Below, piece after piece: positions 1-11,261 of a DNA stretch of 64,000 nucleotides (positions are counted from its first letter, which is position 1; each line of letters starts with the position of its first letter). The translations under genes and the position numbers were made by a program. The stretch lies in contig NC_053391.1 in NCBI RefSeq assembly GCF_905171765.1, forward strand, positions 265,836,460-265,900,459, given 5' to 3'. The notes beneath the pieces were generated by a model. It ran no database searches. It worked only from the letters and a program-made list of their open reading frames with translations, and had not been told where the DNA came from. Origin of the DNA: Bufo bufo (lineage: Eukaryota > Chordata > Amphibia > Anura > Bufonidae).

Positions 1-254
1 TTGACACTCATCCCAGAAGAGTCTGGACGCAACCTAAAGTATAATTTACACGACTCCGGATGAAACCGGATGAAATTGTCACTACCCCCGGAAAACCTGT
101 CGGGAGAGCTACCTTCGGTTCAGGGCAGGCCTGGTACCCACCACCGGAAACCAGCAGCCTGTGGACTCTGAATCTGCAAAACCATTGCACGGAGGTCTGC
201 TACCTCCAAAGTCAAATTTTGCAGCTGTTTGACCAGTGTAGTCATAGCATTCAT
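1..254 (-). pseudogene. Ty3/gypsy gag N-terminal remnant (runs off the window edge)
   Basis: Read on the minus strand from an ATG at 254, this encodes a short peptide with the segments LTLEVADLRA and QIQSPQAAG, then, after a frame change, EPKVALPTGFPG. The same blocks in the same order open the better preserved gag at 49286 ([32 protein letters not shown]), so this is the N-terminal end of a related gag. A TGA and at least one frameshift break it. The 38 bp between 254 and the LTR edge at 292 match the leader layout of the other copy. The rest of the element lies outside the window. Confidence 0.65.
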
Positions 255-291
255 AGCTGCACAGATCAGAACAAAAAATGGCTCTGGATAA

Positions 292-797
292 TGTCACGGA
301 TGTTGTAGGGGAGAACACCAAAGGACAACAAGAAGGAAGGGAAAAGACACTAGGCCTCACCGCTAGGGAAGGAAAAGGGTCACCACCTATAAAACCCTGC
401 TCCTGGCCCTAACTCCTATCCGTATGGGGATCTCTCGATGGTAGAGATGCACATACACAGGAACCTAGAAAACCCTGGTGGCCCTCAGTTGCCCCAATAG
501 TAATGACCGGGCAGACACAACCCGCTCCTTCCCTGGTGAAGGAACCATCGTCTCGCTGAGGCCTAGTAAACAACAAAGGTGGGGGGGGGGGAATACAAAA
601 CACAACAAGCGGAACAGGACTTCACCATGAACCACACTCCAGCTCTTCCAAAAACCAAATGAAGCTATCCAGAGCAAGGAGTGATGGGTAAAGTCAGACT
701 AAATAGGAGGAGGTGCAGGTCACATGATCCACAACTGAACAGGGGGTGTGGACATACCAGCAACACACAGACAAAGTGAAACCAAAAGAGGCTGTCA
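292..797 (-). mobile_element. Probable LTR of the minus-strand gypsy element
   Basis: On the minus strand this stretch ends in CATCCGTGACA immediately before the gag leader, exactly as the 5' LTR at 48586-49240 ends in GGCGTGACA. The other edge is less certain: TGACAGCC at 797 is a plausible TG start. The block TTTTGGTTTCACTTTGTC is shared with the solo LTR at 48056-48579, which supports an LTR of the same family group. A run of ten G lies at about 582-591. Confidence 0.5.
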
Positions 798-806
798 GAT
801 AACTAA

Positions 807-1536
807 TGTGCAGATATTCTTTCAGACCTTCTCAAACCTGTCACCGGCGTGATAGATACCTCAGCTGGGTGGGATAGCTAAAATCCGGGATGCAATAGTC
901 TCAGCAGCATGTAGGTTGCTGAGACAAGGTTGTTTTTGGTATATTCTGGGCTGGATTTTAGTTGGATTGGCAGATAGGAATGGAAGTGGGATCTGCCAAT
1001 CCACACCCTTCCAAGATGGGTGTTCCCTTGGTCCAGAGAGGATCGCAGGTGAGGTCTGTGATAATCAGACTAGGATAAAGCACCTCCCAGGGTGTCTGTT
1101 TAGGGAGAGTGTGTTATCCAGGATCAGAAACCTGCAGAGGTTTGGAGTGGTCTCAGCCAGATAGGCTGAGGGACCATGAGGCTAAGTGACAGCCTGTAAT
1201 TTGATGGACGCAGTGACGCCTGAGGTACACGTGTCACAAGGCCAGAGTCGGGGGGACTGCTAGGCCACAATCCCCCAAAATGACTCATATTTGTACAGCC
1301 TGGGGCTGGAGAACTGTTTGGCTGGAAAGCCGGGCCTGATGCCAGGTATGAATTGTAACCTGTGGTTTAGGCAGCGCTTTTGTTAACGTTTAGGTAGAGC
1401 CCAGATGGGCAGGCTTTTATTTTGTATTGTTTTTGTTGGTGCTGGTGTCGCAATAAAGCACAGTTTTGATATGAAAAATACGTAGTCTGAGAAGAAGTCT
1501 GTAAGCGTGACCCTGGAAAGAGAGCTAACCCTCACA
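807..1536 (+). mobile_element. LTR (family B), no clean target duplication
   Basis: This stretch aligns in order with the well-bounded solo LTR at 28695-29293: both carry GATACCTCAGCTGGGTG, GATCGCAGGTGAGG, TAGAGCCCAGATGGG and CAATAAAGCAC near the end, and close with CCCTnACA. AATAAA at 1452-1457 is the likely polyadenylation signal. The start at TGTG (807) and end at 1536 are set by analogy; the flanking four bases (CTAA, GAGG) do not match. No internal retroviral genes lie next to it. Confidence 0.55.
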
Positions 1537-2114
1537 GAGGAGAGACCCTGCAGTAAAAATCCACAGAAGTGACTATATTTTCTGAAACTACACTACTTGA
1601 GGAATTTATCGAGAGGTGTCCTGAGCACTTTGACCCAACTGGCTTTTCATAGAATTTAGAAACACTTGGCCGTGAAAACGAAACTTAATATTTTTTCAAT
1701 AAAATGTTAATTTAGCCCCAGACTTTTCATTTTTACAAGTGGTAAAAGAAGAAAAAGCATCCCACAATTTTTATTTCTGAAGGTATTACCCGAAGTCTCG
1801 TGAGGCTTTGCGAAGTAATAACTTTGGCTCATCTGAGCCAATACATTCTAATACTGTACGGATCGCTCGCTCCGTACAGTATTCTAACAAAGTTTTATGC
1901 GAATCCGCTTCGGATGTTTCATCCAAAGTCGATTCGCTCATCCCTATACAGCAACATGCTCAAATGTTGTATTGAAAAAGACACCTCTACATTGAAAAGT
2001 CCCAAAAGGTGACCCCAATTTGGAAATTACACTTCTCAAGGAAGTGATTAAGGCATGCAGTGAGTGCTTAGACCCCACATGAGTTTCACAAAATTTACAA
2101 ACACTTGGTCGAAG
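1537..2114. repeat. Unclassified anuran interspersed repeat, first part
   Basis: Two imperfect units follow each other. The phrases GAAACTACACTACTTGAGGAA and GAAATTACACTTCTCAAGGAA (about 1580 and 2025), the 'gagcactttgaccc' type phrase, and 'aaacacttgg' recur. The same wording reappears at 47880-48020. The second unit is cut by the CR1 insertion and resumes at 4526, where TTTTTTCCAATAAAATG matches TTTTTTCAATAAAATG at 1690. I do not know its class and see no protein in it. Confidence 0.55.
1785..1946. mobile_element. hAT-type MITE remnant
   Basis: The right edge GATTCGCTCATCCCTA (1931-1946) is the complement of a TAGGGATGAGCGAATC terminus, the same class of end as those at 33343, 41149 and 59458. 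Inside is an inverted repeat AATACTGTACGG / CCGTACAGTATT (about 1850-1883). The left end is not resolved. Confidence 0.4.
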
Positions 2115-4424
2115 ATGAAAAATTCCCCAGTAGGGAATTTAGTACAGATATTCTAAATTCCCTACTGGGGTTATCTCTACAACAAGTGGTTGAGGGGCCA
2201 ACCCGGAGGGAGGCCATTTTGGATTTGGTATTCACAAACGGGGATTCGGTATATGATGTCATTGTAGGCGAAACCTTGGGAACTAGTGATCACCAGTCAG
2301 TGTGGTTTAATATAAGAACTGTGAAAGAAGAGTCCCACCACACAAAAACAAAAGTTTTAGATTTTAGAAAAACAGACTTTTCAAAAATGAAATTAGTCAT
2401 AATGAGTCCTTATCAGACTGGAACGGATTACATGGAGTCCAGGAGAAATGGGACTACTTAAAAGGTGCATTATTGAAGGCAACAGAAAATTGCATTAGAC
2501 TTGTCAGTAAAAGCAAAAAAAGGAGGAGACCACTGTGGTACTCAGCAGAAGTGGCCCAAATCATTAAAAATAAAAAGCTAGCATTTTGTAATTATAAAAA
2601 AACCCAGAGCAATGAAGATAAGGAAATCTACAAGATTAGGCAGAGAGAGGCCAAGCAAGTTATAAGAACTTCTAAAGCGCAGGCAGAAGAAAAACTAGCT
2701 CAGTCTATGAAAAAAGGGGATAAGACATTCTTCAGATATATAAATGAAAAAAGGAAATTAAAACAAGGAATAACTAAATTAAAAACAAAGGACGGAAGGT
2801 ATGTAGAAGAGAATAAAGGGCTAGCCGACTGCCTTAATGAATACTTCTGTTCAGTTTTTACAAAAGAAAAAGGAGAAGGACCTCCACTAGAAAGAATGAC
2901 TAATAAATCGTTTGATGCATGTATCTTTACAGAGGAAGATGTTCTAAGTTTGCTGTCTAAGGTGAAGACAAATAAGTCACAGGGGCCTGATGAAATACAC
3001 CCAAAATTATTAAAAGAGCTTAGTGGTGAGCTGGCAAAACCGTTAACAGATTTATTTAACCAATCATTAGTAACAGGAGTCATCCCGGAAGATTGGAAAT
3101 TGGCTAATGTCGTGCCCATTCACAAGAAAGGTAGTAGGGAGGAATCGAGCAACTATAGACCAGTGAGTCTGACATCAATAGTAGGCAAATTAATGGAAAC
3201 CCTATTAAAGGATAGGATTGTGGAACATCTAAAATCCCATGGATTGCAAGATGAAAAACAACATGGGTTTACTTCAGGGAGATCATGTCAAACAAATCTT
3301 ATAGATTTTTTTGACTGGGTGAATAAATAATAGACGGTGGAGGTGCAGTAGACATCGCATATCTAGATTTTAGTAAGGCTTTTGACACTGTCCCACATAG
3401 AAGACTTATCAATAAACTGCAGTCATTGAGCATGGACTCCCATATTGTTGAGTGGATTAGGCAGTGGCTGAGTGACAGACAACAGAGGGTGGTAGTCAAT
3501 GGAGAACATTCAAAACAAGGTCATGTTACCAGTGGGGTTCCACAGGGATCTGTACTGGGACCGATTTTGTTTAATATCTTCATAAGTGATATTGCAAAAG
3601 GCCTCGCTGGTAAGGTTTGTCTTTTTGCTGATGACACAAAGATAGGTAACAGGGTTGATGTTCCTGGAGGGAAACGCCAAATGGAAAAGGATTTAGGAAA
3701 ACTAGAAGAATGGTCAGAACTCTGGAAACTGAAATTTAATGTGGATAAGTGCAAGATAATGCACCTGGGGCGTAAAAACCCAAGGGCAGAATATAGAATA
3801 TTTGACACAGTCCTGACCTCAGTATCTGAGGAAAGGGATTTAGGAGTAATTATTTCAGAAGACTTAAAGGTGGGAAGACAATGTAATAGAGCAGCACGAA
3901 ATGCCAGCAGAATGCTTGGATGTATAGGGAGAGGTATAAGCAGTAGAAAGAGTGAAGTGCTTATGCCGCTGTACAGAACACTGGTGAGACCTCACTTGGA
4001 GTATTGTGCGCAGTACTGGAGGCCATATCTCCAGAAGGATATAGATACTCTAGAGAGAGTTCAATGAAGAGCTACTAAACTAGTACATGGATTGCAGGAT
4101 AAAACTTACCAGGAAAGGTTAAAGGACCTTAATATGTATAGCTTGGAAGAAAGAAGAGACAGAGGGGATATGATAGAAACTTTTAAATACATAAAGGGAA
4201 TCAACTCGGTAAAGGAAGAGAGCATATTTAAAAGAAGAAAAACTACCACAAGAGGACACAGTTTTAAATTAGAGGGGCAAAGGTTTAAAAGTAATATAAG
4301 GAAGTATTACTTTACTGAGAGAGTAGTGGATGCATGGAATAGCCTTCCTGCAGAAGTGGTAGCTGCAAATACAGTGAAGGGTTTAAGCATGCATGGGATA
4401 GGCACAAGGCCATCCTTCATATAA
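2105..4424 (+). pseudogene. CR1-like ORF2 (endonuclease C-terminus and reverse transcriptase), broken
   Basis: ORF2 of a CR1/L2-type LINE would encode an apurinic-like endonuclease and a reverse transcriptase for target-primed reverse transcription. Four open blocks follow each other: 2105-2461 (endonuclease end, with GTSDHQSVWF), 2473-3330 (RT start, with KSQGPDEIHPKLL, NYRPVSLTS and HGFTSGRSCQTNL), 3426-4067 (SGVPQGSVLGPILFN, catalytic LFADD at about 3621-3635) and 4092-4424 (C-terminal region). They are separated by frameshifts or stops at about 2462, 3330 and 4067. The catalytic aspartates are present, but the breaks make it non-functional. Confidence 0.88.
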
Positions 4425-4525
4425 GATAGGGCCGGGGGCTATCCATAGTATTCAGTATATTGGGCAGACTAGATGGGCCAAATGGTTCTTATCTGCCGAC
4501 ACATTCTATGTTTCTATGTTTCTAT
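2115..4525 (+). mobile_element. CR1-like non-LTR retrotransposon, 5'-truncated
   Basis: The element keeps the C-terminal endonuclease, the reverse transcriptase and the 3' end of one ORF2. It closes with the CR1-type tail of repeated ATTCTATG/TTTCTATG octamers at about 4502-4525. It sits inside the repeat described at 1537-2114 and 4526-4742, whose two halves join across it. The 5' end is truncated within the endonuclease, as is usual for target-primed insertions. No clear target duplication could be fixed because the tail is low complexity. Confidence 0.85.
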
Positions 4526-4742
4526 ATATTTTTTCCAATAAAATGTTGCACACATTTTTCACTTTCACAAGAGGAGAAATATTACCACACAATTCGTTAC
4601 CCATATTATCCTGAATGCGGCAACACCCCATATTTGGTTGTAAACTATTGTTTGGGCACACTGCAGGATTCAAAAGAGAGAGCACCATGTGCATTGGCAT
4701 GCCCCGCACACTGCAGGATTCAAAAGAGAAAGAGCACCATGT
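4526..4742. repeat. Unclassified anuran repeat, second part
   Basis: This continues the repeat interrupted by the CR1 element. It contains two copies of CACTGCAGGATTCAAAAGAG followed by AGCACCATGTG (4658 and 4709). A related phrase, 'taaactgctgtttgggcacac', occurs at 47786. No coding capacity was seen. Confidence 0.5.
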
Positions 4743-4823
4743 GCAGTGGCGTGCCCCGCCGCCGATCACGGCCGTAGGCCTGAGGCCTATGCGGTAGTGA
4801 AATCCCGTTGCTGGTATGTGTGA

Positions 4824-4905
4824 TGACGTCATCACGCTCACCTGTGCCGGGACTCAGCAGCACAGTGAAGTGTGTGCGCCTTCCTTTGCGAGCAAGCGCA
4901 GGTGA
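4824..4905 (+). promoter_or_regulatory. CRE-like site and consensus 5' splice site in hAT copy C
   Basis: TGATGACGTCATCA at 4821-4834 contains a perfect CREB/ATF palindrome. Seventy bases on, GCAG/GTGAGTAT matches the vertebrate 5' splice-site consensus at 4901/4902. The stretch between is GC-rich. The same pairing recurs in two other copies (see 11156-11237 and 21490-21583). That it acts as a promoter and first exon is inference. Confidence 0.45.
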
Positions 4906-4929
4906 GTATTTTGCTTTTTCTTTATATGT

Positions 4930-6046
4930 GCCAATTTTGGGGGACATGGGGGGGACACACATGAGGACATGTGGGGGAAAAATATTATGGTGGGATACTG
5001 TGTGGGGGCAAATTATTATGGGAGGGATTACTATGTGGGGCAAATTATTTTGGGAGGGATTACAATGTGGAAGAAAATTATTATGGGAAGGATTACTATG
5101 TGGGGCAAATTACTATAAAGGGCAATGTGGGGGGAAACTACTGTGTGGGGCAAATTACTATATGGGGCAGTGTGGTGAAAATTACTGTGAGGGACATTGT
5201 GGGGGAAACTACTGTGTGGGGGGCAGTATGGGGGAAACTACTGAGTGGGGAGAAGTGTGGGGGAAACTACTGAGTGGGGAGAAGTGTGGGGGAAACTACT
5301 GTGTGGGGGCAGTGTGGGGGACACTACTGTATGGGGGGCAGTGTGGAGGAAACTACTGTGTGGGGGAAATTACTGTGTGGGGGCAGTGTGGGGAAACTAC
5401 TGTGGGGGGAAGTGTGGGGGAAACTACTGTGTGGGGACAGTGTGGTGGAAATTTCTTACTGTGTGGGGACAGTGTGGGGGAAATTACTGTGTGGGGCAGT
5501 GTGTGGGAAAATTACTGTGTGGGGGCAGTGTGGGGGAAATTACTGTGTGGGGCAGTGTGGGGGGAAATTACAGTGTGGGGGCAGTGTGGGGGAAATTACT
5601 GGGGGGTCAGTTTGGGGGAAACTACAGTGTGGGGGAAACTACTGTGTGGGGGAAATTACTGTGTGGGAACAGTGTGGGGGAAATTACTGTGTGGGGGACA
5701 GTGTGGGGGAAACTACTGTGTGGGGACAGTGTGGGGGAAATTACCATGTGGGGGCAGTGTGGGGGAAAACTACTGTGTGGAAGGCAGTGTGTGGGGAAAC
5801 TAATATGTGGGGGAAATTACTGTGGGGGGCAGTGTGGGGGAAACTACAGTGTGGGGGAAGTGTGGGGGAAAACTACTGTGTGGGGGCAGTGTGGGGGAAA
5901 CTACTGTGTGGGGGAAGTGTGGGGGAAACTACTGTGTGGGGACAGTGTGGGGGAAATTACTGTGTGGGGGCAGCGTGGGGGAAACTACTGTGTGGGGGCA
6001 GTGTGGGGGAAGTTACTGTGTGGAGCAGTGTGGGGGAAATTATTTA
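4930..6046 (+). repeat. G-rich minisatellite, unit about 26-28 bp
   Basis: About forty degenerate copies of a unit like GTGTGGGGGAAACTACT plus GTGTGGGGGCA. Units alternate between GGAAACTAC, GGAAATTAC and GGGGCA forms. The plus strand carries nearly all the G and has few stop codons, so long frames are open in all three phases; these are not genes. The array gets more regular toward its right end. Confidence 0.95.
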
Positions 6047-6050
6047 TTTT

Positions 6051-6611
6051 TAGAATTTGTTCAGTCCCACTATGGAACTTCAATTTTTGAGGGTCTGATC
6101 CCTTTTTCAATGTAGTAAAAAATACATGTTAGAATGTACCGTATTGAAATTGTCAGTTTCATACTAACAGTTGCCTCTGAGACCAGCATGGGCCTCATAC
6201 ATGGAAAACCCAGAGGCCTCTGTAAAGTTACTGGGTGTCCTGGCAACAATCAGCACCCTGTGATCATATCGCAGGGAGCCGATGGACTTAGAGAGGGAAC
6301 TCCATTCCTTTGTATACCCCTTTGGAGTTTTCAGCGATGCCAGCAAATACAGCAGTAATAGTCAAGCCCCTGTACTGATCGAGTGAGCATAGCCCCTGTG
6401 CCCGGTCAATTAGCATGCCGTACATTTATGGCTAATTGCAGGAAGTCACTTCCCTCTGCACCGTACACGCATGATGCATGTCGGGAAGCCATTAACGGTA
6501 TCCCACAGAAGGTTATTATTAGGATAGTCTACATGGGCCTGGAGAAATACATGTACCATGTGTCACGGGCAGTGGGTGTGGAACCACTGCATAAACCAAC
6601 TGGTTTGACTT
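6051..6611. other. Intergenic, no recognisable feature
   Basis: Unique-looking or old repeat sequence. Short open frames on both strands have no recognisable domain. I see no RNA gene or mobile-element end here. Confidence 0.4.
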
Positions 6612-6837
6612 AAAGGGGTTGTATCACTTCAGCAAATGGCTTCATCATGTAGACAAAGTTAATACAAGACACTAACTTTTATTGTCCATATTGCTGGCTT
6701 CATTCATTTTTCCATCATATTACACACAGCATGTTTCCAGGAGTATGACCACTTTGCAATCCAGCAGCGGTGGTCGTGCTTGTACACTATAGGAAAAAGA
6801 GTTGACAGCCACTAGAGAGGATTGTGTTACCACGGAC
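6612..6837. other. Single T2-type terminus plus unassigned sequence
   Basis: TTAAAGGGGTTGTATCAC at 6612 fits the TTAAAGGRR ends of T2/Kolobok-type MITEs. No matching opposite end was found before the foldback at 6838, so this may be a solo or truncated copy. Confidence 0.35.
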
Positions 6838-7145
6838 CATAACGTTATGGATTCCGTTACCACGGCATAACGCAATTCCATGACGGAATGCATAACGGAA
6901 TGCCTTTAGAAGCATTCTGTTATTCATTCCGTCATAATAGAAGTCTATGGCCTGCATAATTGATTTGTCTCGTTTTCGTTATGCTGGAGTCCTCTCCTGC
7001 ATAAAGGAAACCGGACGGATCCGTTACGCAGGCCATAGACTTCTATTATGACGGAATGAATAACGGAATGCCTCTAAAGGCATTTCAGTATGCATTCCGT
7101 CATGGAACTGCATTATGGTCCGTGGTAACAGAATCCATAATGCAA
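6838..7145. mobile_element. Foldback MITE, arms about 120 bp
   Basis: The left arm (about 6838-6960) and the inverted right arm (about 7024-7145) share long blocks such as ATTCCGTTACCACGG, TTCCATGACGGAATGCATA and TCATAATAGAAGTCTATGGC. A loop of about 65 bp separates them. Within each arm 'gcctttagaggc' forms a smaller hairpin. No protein is encoded. Superfamily not determined. Confidence 0.75.
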
Positions 7146-7920
7146 TTCAGCATATACCCCAAAGCGAACTTCAAAATATGAAGTTTACTCATCCCTAGTC
7201 ACTACCTCTTGGAGAAGTCCCAGTGTGGTTGACAGAGACACTGGTGTTAAGCACCAAAGGATCAGGCTACACTTGTCCTCGGTAATAGACAGAAATCAGG
7301 GCATGAAGAGTTCATGTGAATCCAAGAAACAAGGGCAGACAAATAGAATAGCATACTTTTGCAGGGAACTAGTAAACTAAACTATTTATTGCACTGGCAC
7401 CCTCCCGTATGGTAAGGCGCTGTAAGTACAACAGCTTAGCCAGCCTTTGGCTGGTGATGATTAGGGTGTACACACTGGCCTTTTAAAGGCTAGGAAGTGC
7501 GCATGTGTCCTATGTGTCCTGACAGACAAGCACAGGCTGTGGCCTGCATTGGGAGTGAGCCAAAGGATTTTGGCGGCCTGACACGCTGCAGGTGGGCAGA
7601 GGAAGGCAAGCGGGTCTGGACAACAGGAGCAGAAGCTGTAACAGTCAGGAATCCTATCCTGGGGGCCAAAGACAGTTAACCAAAAGGGATGGATATTAGC
7701 CTTATACCTTACCGTAGTGGATGCACTGTCAAAAATACAAAGGACTGGTGGGTACTCCAATACAGCTCTGGTATTTTATAGTATGGATTTCCGGACACAA
7801 ACCTGACCCCTCCCACAGTCTAGTGTATGTGTGATAAAGAGTCATGACAAGAACTCTGACAAGAATATGCTCTAATATTAGAATCTCCAGAAATCCAATC
7901 AGTTCATAGTGATAAAAATT
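7146..7920. other. Unclassified sequence with weak minus-strand LTR features
   Basis: There is a complement of AATAAA near 7384 (TTTATTGCACTGG) and an LTR-like base composition downstream. No TG...CA edges with a target duplication could be fixed. No supported gene. Confidence 0.25.
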
Positions 7921-9419
7921 GATTCCAGGGGGGGGCGTGGTTTGCCGGCCGAGTAAGATGGCTGCGTGAGACAAGTGCTCCAGCGCTACACCAGCGACAG
8001 CGGGATTATACACCCCATAACCAAGCACTCCAACACGGCTGACAGAGCGCAGGCAGCCCGGATGATGACCAGAGGCAAGCGGTCCATGAAAACAGGGGAA
8101 GCTGGACTTTTACCTGGGGAAATGCGGCCCTCCCGGGGACACCTCGCCACCTCCGCCATCCCACCAGCAAGGCCCCGATAAACCAGAGGCCCGGAACAAC
8201 CCCCTGGACGACATGGCTGCAGACTCACCGGATGCCACGTCTGGCCTGCTCCCACCTGCATCTCCAGACTCCCCGACCGCACCAATCCACAGAAGCGCAC
8301 CAATCCTCCAGCGCCATCTTCAAACTCGCCCACGGCGGGACAGGCACGGCCGCAGCTGCAGTAGGCTGAGGAGACTCCAGTATGTGAGGTGAGCAATCAC
8401 ACTATCCTGACTATTCAGGCGATCCCAACAAATGATCAGCCTGCATCAAGTAACCTACTAAAGGACATGCTGGTCCTCTTTAGCAAATCCATTCACAAGG
8501 ACTTAACTTCCTTGGTCCGTCCACTCCAAACAGCGGTGGAGGCCATGGAGGGCAGGGTGGATCATATAGAGTCCAAGATGGGGGATTTTGCTACCTCACA
8601 CAACCAACGTATAGATGCTCACAATGATCTGTCAGAGGAAATAGATCATCATAAAGCAAAAGTGGTTGACCTAGAGGACAGATCCCGCCGGAACAATCTC
8701 AAATTCCGGGGGGTCCCTGAGGAAATAGCACCTAAAGATCTGACTCCTTATCTACAGAGCCTCATGAAAGCCCTGATCTCGGATCTCTCTCCCCATGATC
8801 TAACCCTGGATAGAGCACACAGGGTGATGAGGCCAAAGCATCTCCCTAACTCGTCATCAAGAGATGTCCTGGTGCCCGTCCACTTTTTCCACATTAAAGA
8901 AGCGTTACTGGTGGCGTCTAGGAAATTGGGCACAGTGCCCTCCCCGTACTGCCAGATCAAGGTCTTTGCGGACCTGTCAGCTATCACCCTTCAACAGCGT
9001 CGATCCCTCAGTGCATTTACTACTGCTTTGAGATGCAATAGTGTCCCATACAGATGTGGATTCCCGACCAAGGTCCAGGGCCGGACTGGGGATAAAAACC
9101 AGCCCTGGAAAAAGTTGCACACCAGCCCCACAGCATTGCGTCATTATTTACTTGTTTATAATAGGAGAAAGCATTCATTTTAAAACACGTGTGTAAACAC
9201 AAATATGAACTTTGCCCCACGATAGCTCTTTTGTAGAACCCCCATAAAAACTTACAGTTACTTGACTTGGCCCTTGGGGATCTCGGACGCCACTTCAACA
9301 CTTTGGCCGGGGGCTCGGCGGAGCTGATGTTGTGCTTTAACCTAATGAGAAAGATTTCATAATAAGGATTTGGAGAAAGGGCAGAGGGATAGCAGAGCAG
9401 GGAGAGGCTGGTGCTGCTA

Positions 9420-11110
9420 CTAGGGGGTCATACCATGGGGGAGTAATAAAGCCCACCATAATGCCCCCCCAGTAGTAATAATTCTCCTTATAATATGCAA
9501 AACATACCCCTTTGTAATGCCCCCAGTTGAGCTAATGTTCCCATAATGTGCCAATATAAAATACCCCTTCTCAGTGCCCCCGTAGATGACCCCCATAGTG
9601 CCCCCTCCTTCCCCATAGTACCCACCATAATGTGTCCCAGTATAAAATGCCCCTATACAGAGCCCCCATATAAAATATCTTCTTTTTAGCCTCAGTAGAT
9701 GCCCCTATAGTGCCCCCCAATAATCTGCAGTAAGATGTGCCCCCATAGATGCCCCCAATCATGTGCCAGTAATAAGAGCCCCCCCATCATGTGCCAGTAG
9801 CCAGAGCCCCCCCATATCATGTGTCAGTAGCCAGAGCACCCCATATCATGTGCCAGTAGCCAGAGTGCCCCCAATCATGTGCCAGAAATAAGAGCCCCCC
9901 CACCATCATGTGCCAGTAGCCAGAGCCCCCCATATCATGTGCCAGTAGCCAGAGCCCCCCCATATCATGTGCCAGTAGCCAGAGCCCCCCCCCATATCAT
10001 GTGCCAGTAGCCAGAGCCCCCCATATCATGTGCCAGTAGCCAGAGCCCCCCCATTATCATGTGCCAGTAGCCAGAGTGCCCCCATATTATGTGCCAGTAG
10101 CCAGAGTGCCCCCATATCATGTGCCAGTAGCCCCCCCATATCATGTGCCAGTAGCCCCCTCATATCATGTGCCAGTAGCCCCCCTTATCATGTGCCAGTA
10201 GTCCCCCTTATGTGCCAGTAGCCCCCCTTATGGGCCAGTAGCCCCCCTTATGGGCTAGTAGCCCCCCTTATCATGTGCCAGTAGCCCCCCTTATCATGTG
10301 CCAGTAGCCCCCCCTTATCATGTGCCAGTAGCCCCCTTATGTGCCAGTAGCCCCCTTATCATGTGCCAGTAGCCCACCTTATCATGTGCCAGTAGCCCCC
10401 CTTATCATGTGCCAGTAGCCCCCCTTATCATGTGCCAGCAGCCCCTCTTATCATGTGCCAGTAGCCCCCCTTATCATGTGCCAGTAGCCCCCCTTATCAT
10501 GTGCCAGTAGCCCCCCTTATCATGTGCCATAAGCCCCCCTTATCATCTGCCAGAGCCCCCCCTTATCATGTGCCAGTAGCCAGAGCCCCCCATATCATGT
10601 GCCAGTAGCCAGAGCCCCCCCATATCATGTGCCAGTAGCCAGAGCCCCCCCATATCATGTGCCAGTAGCCAGAGCCCCCCCATTATCATGTGCCAGTAGC
10701 CAGAGTGCCCCCATATCATGTGCCAGTAGCCAGAGTGCCCCCATATCATGTGCCAGTAGCCCCCCCATATCATGTGCCAGTAGCCCCCCTTATCATGTGC
10801 CAGCCCAGTAGTCCCCCCTTATCATGTGCCAGCCCAGTAGTCCCCCCTTATCATGTGCCAGCCCAGTAGCCCCCCTTATCATGTGCCAGCCCAGCCCAGT
10901 AGTCCCCCCTTATGTGCCAGCCCAGTAGCCCCCCCTTATCATGTGCCAGCCCAGCCCAGTAGTCCCCCCTTATCATGTGCCAGCCCAGTAGCCCCCCTTA
11001 TCATGTGCCAGCCCAGCCCAGTAGTCCCCCCTTATGTGCCAGCCCAGTAGCCCCCTTATCATGTGCCAGCCCAGCCCAGTAGTCCCCCCATTATCATGTG
11101 CCTGCCCAGT
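9420..11110 (-). repeat. G-rich (minus strand) minisatellite with higher-order duplication
   Basis: Unit families on the plus strand are GTGCCAGTAGCCAGAGCCCCC plus CATATCAT (29-30 bp, 9765-10130 and 10555-10760), GTGCCAGTAGCCCCCC plus TTATCAT (about 24 bp, 10130-10540), and a GCCCAGTAGTCCCCCC type (10790-11110). The block at about 10040-10150 recurs nearly unchanged at about 10675-10785, showing a segmental duplication inside the array. The first part (9420-9760) is more degenerate. Confidence 0.95.
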
Positions 11111-11155
11111 ATTGTACCTATATAAAAAAAAAAAAAAAAGAATACACTTATACTT

Positions 11156-11237
11156 ACCTCCAGCAATGCGATGTGATGCAGGCCGCCTCTTCCGTCTGTG
11201 TCCCTCGCTATATGGCTCAGGCGACGCGATGACGTCA
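11156..11237 (-). promoter_or_regulatory. CRE-like site and consensus 5' splice site in hAT copy A
   Basis: On the minus strand GATGACGTCATC (TGACGTCA at 11230-11237) is followed about 72 bases later by CTGGAG/GTAAGTAT (junction 11158/11157), an excellent 5' splice-site match. The segment between is CpG-rich. Promoter and first-exon use is inferred from the arrangement and its recurrence in copies B and C. Confidence 0.5.
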
Positions 11238-11261
11238 TCGCGCCGCCTGCACCGGCCTCTG

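Larger units (their letters stand above)
4743..6050 (+). mobile_element. hAT-like non-autonomous element, copy C, with G-rich minisatellite
   Basis: The left edge CAGTGGCGTGCC is of the CAnTGGCG type found at hAT termini. The order is terminus, GC-rich segment (4745-4895), TGACGTCA (4824-4831), splice-donor-like GCAG/GTGAGTAT (4901/4902), T-rich run, then a G-rich array (about 4930-6046). This is the order seen, inverted, in the better bounded copies at 9076-11543 and 18570-22763. I could not find a right terminus or an 8-bp target duplication, so the right limit is the end of the array. Confidence 0.5.

Noticed and set aside
4808..6115. Three overlapping open frames of 259-331 codons rich in Gly, Trp, Cys and Val
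   Set aside because: They are translations of the G-rich minisatellite in all three phases; period and composition explain them.
7386..7400. Solo LTR on the minus strand around 7146-7920
   Set aside because: Only a polyadenylation-like motif was found; no edges with a target duplication, so it is left as unassigned.
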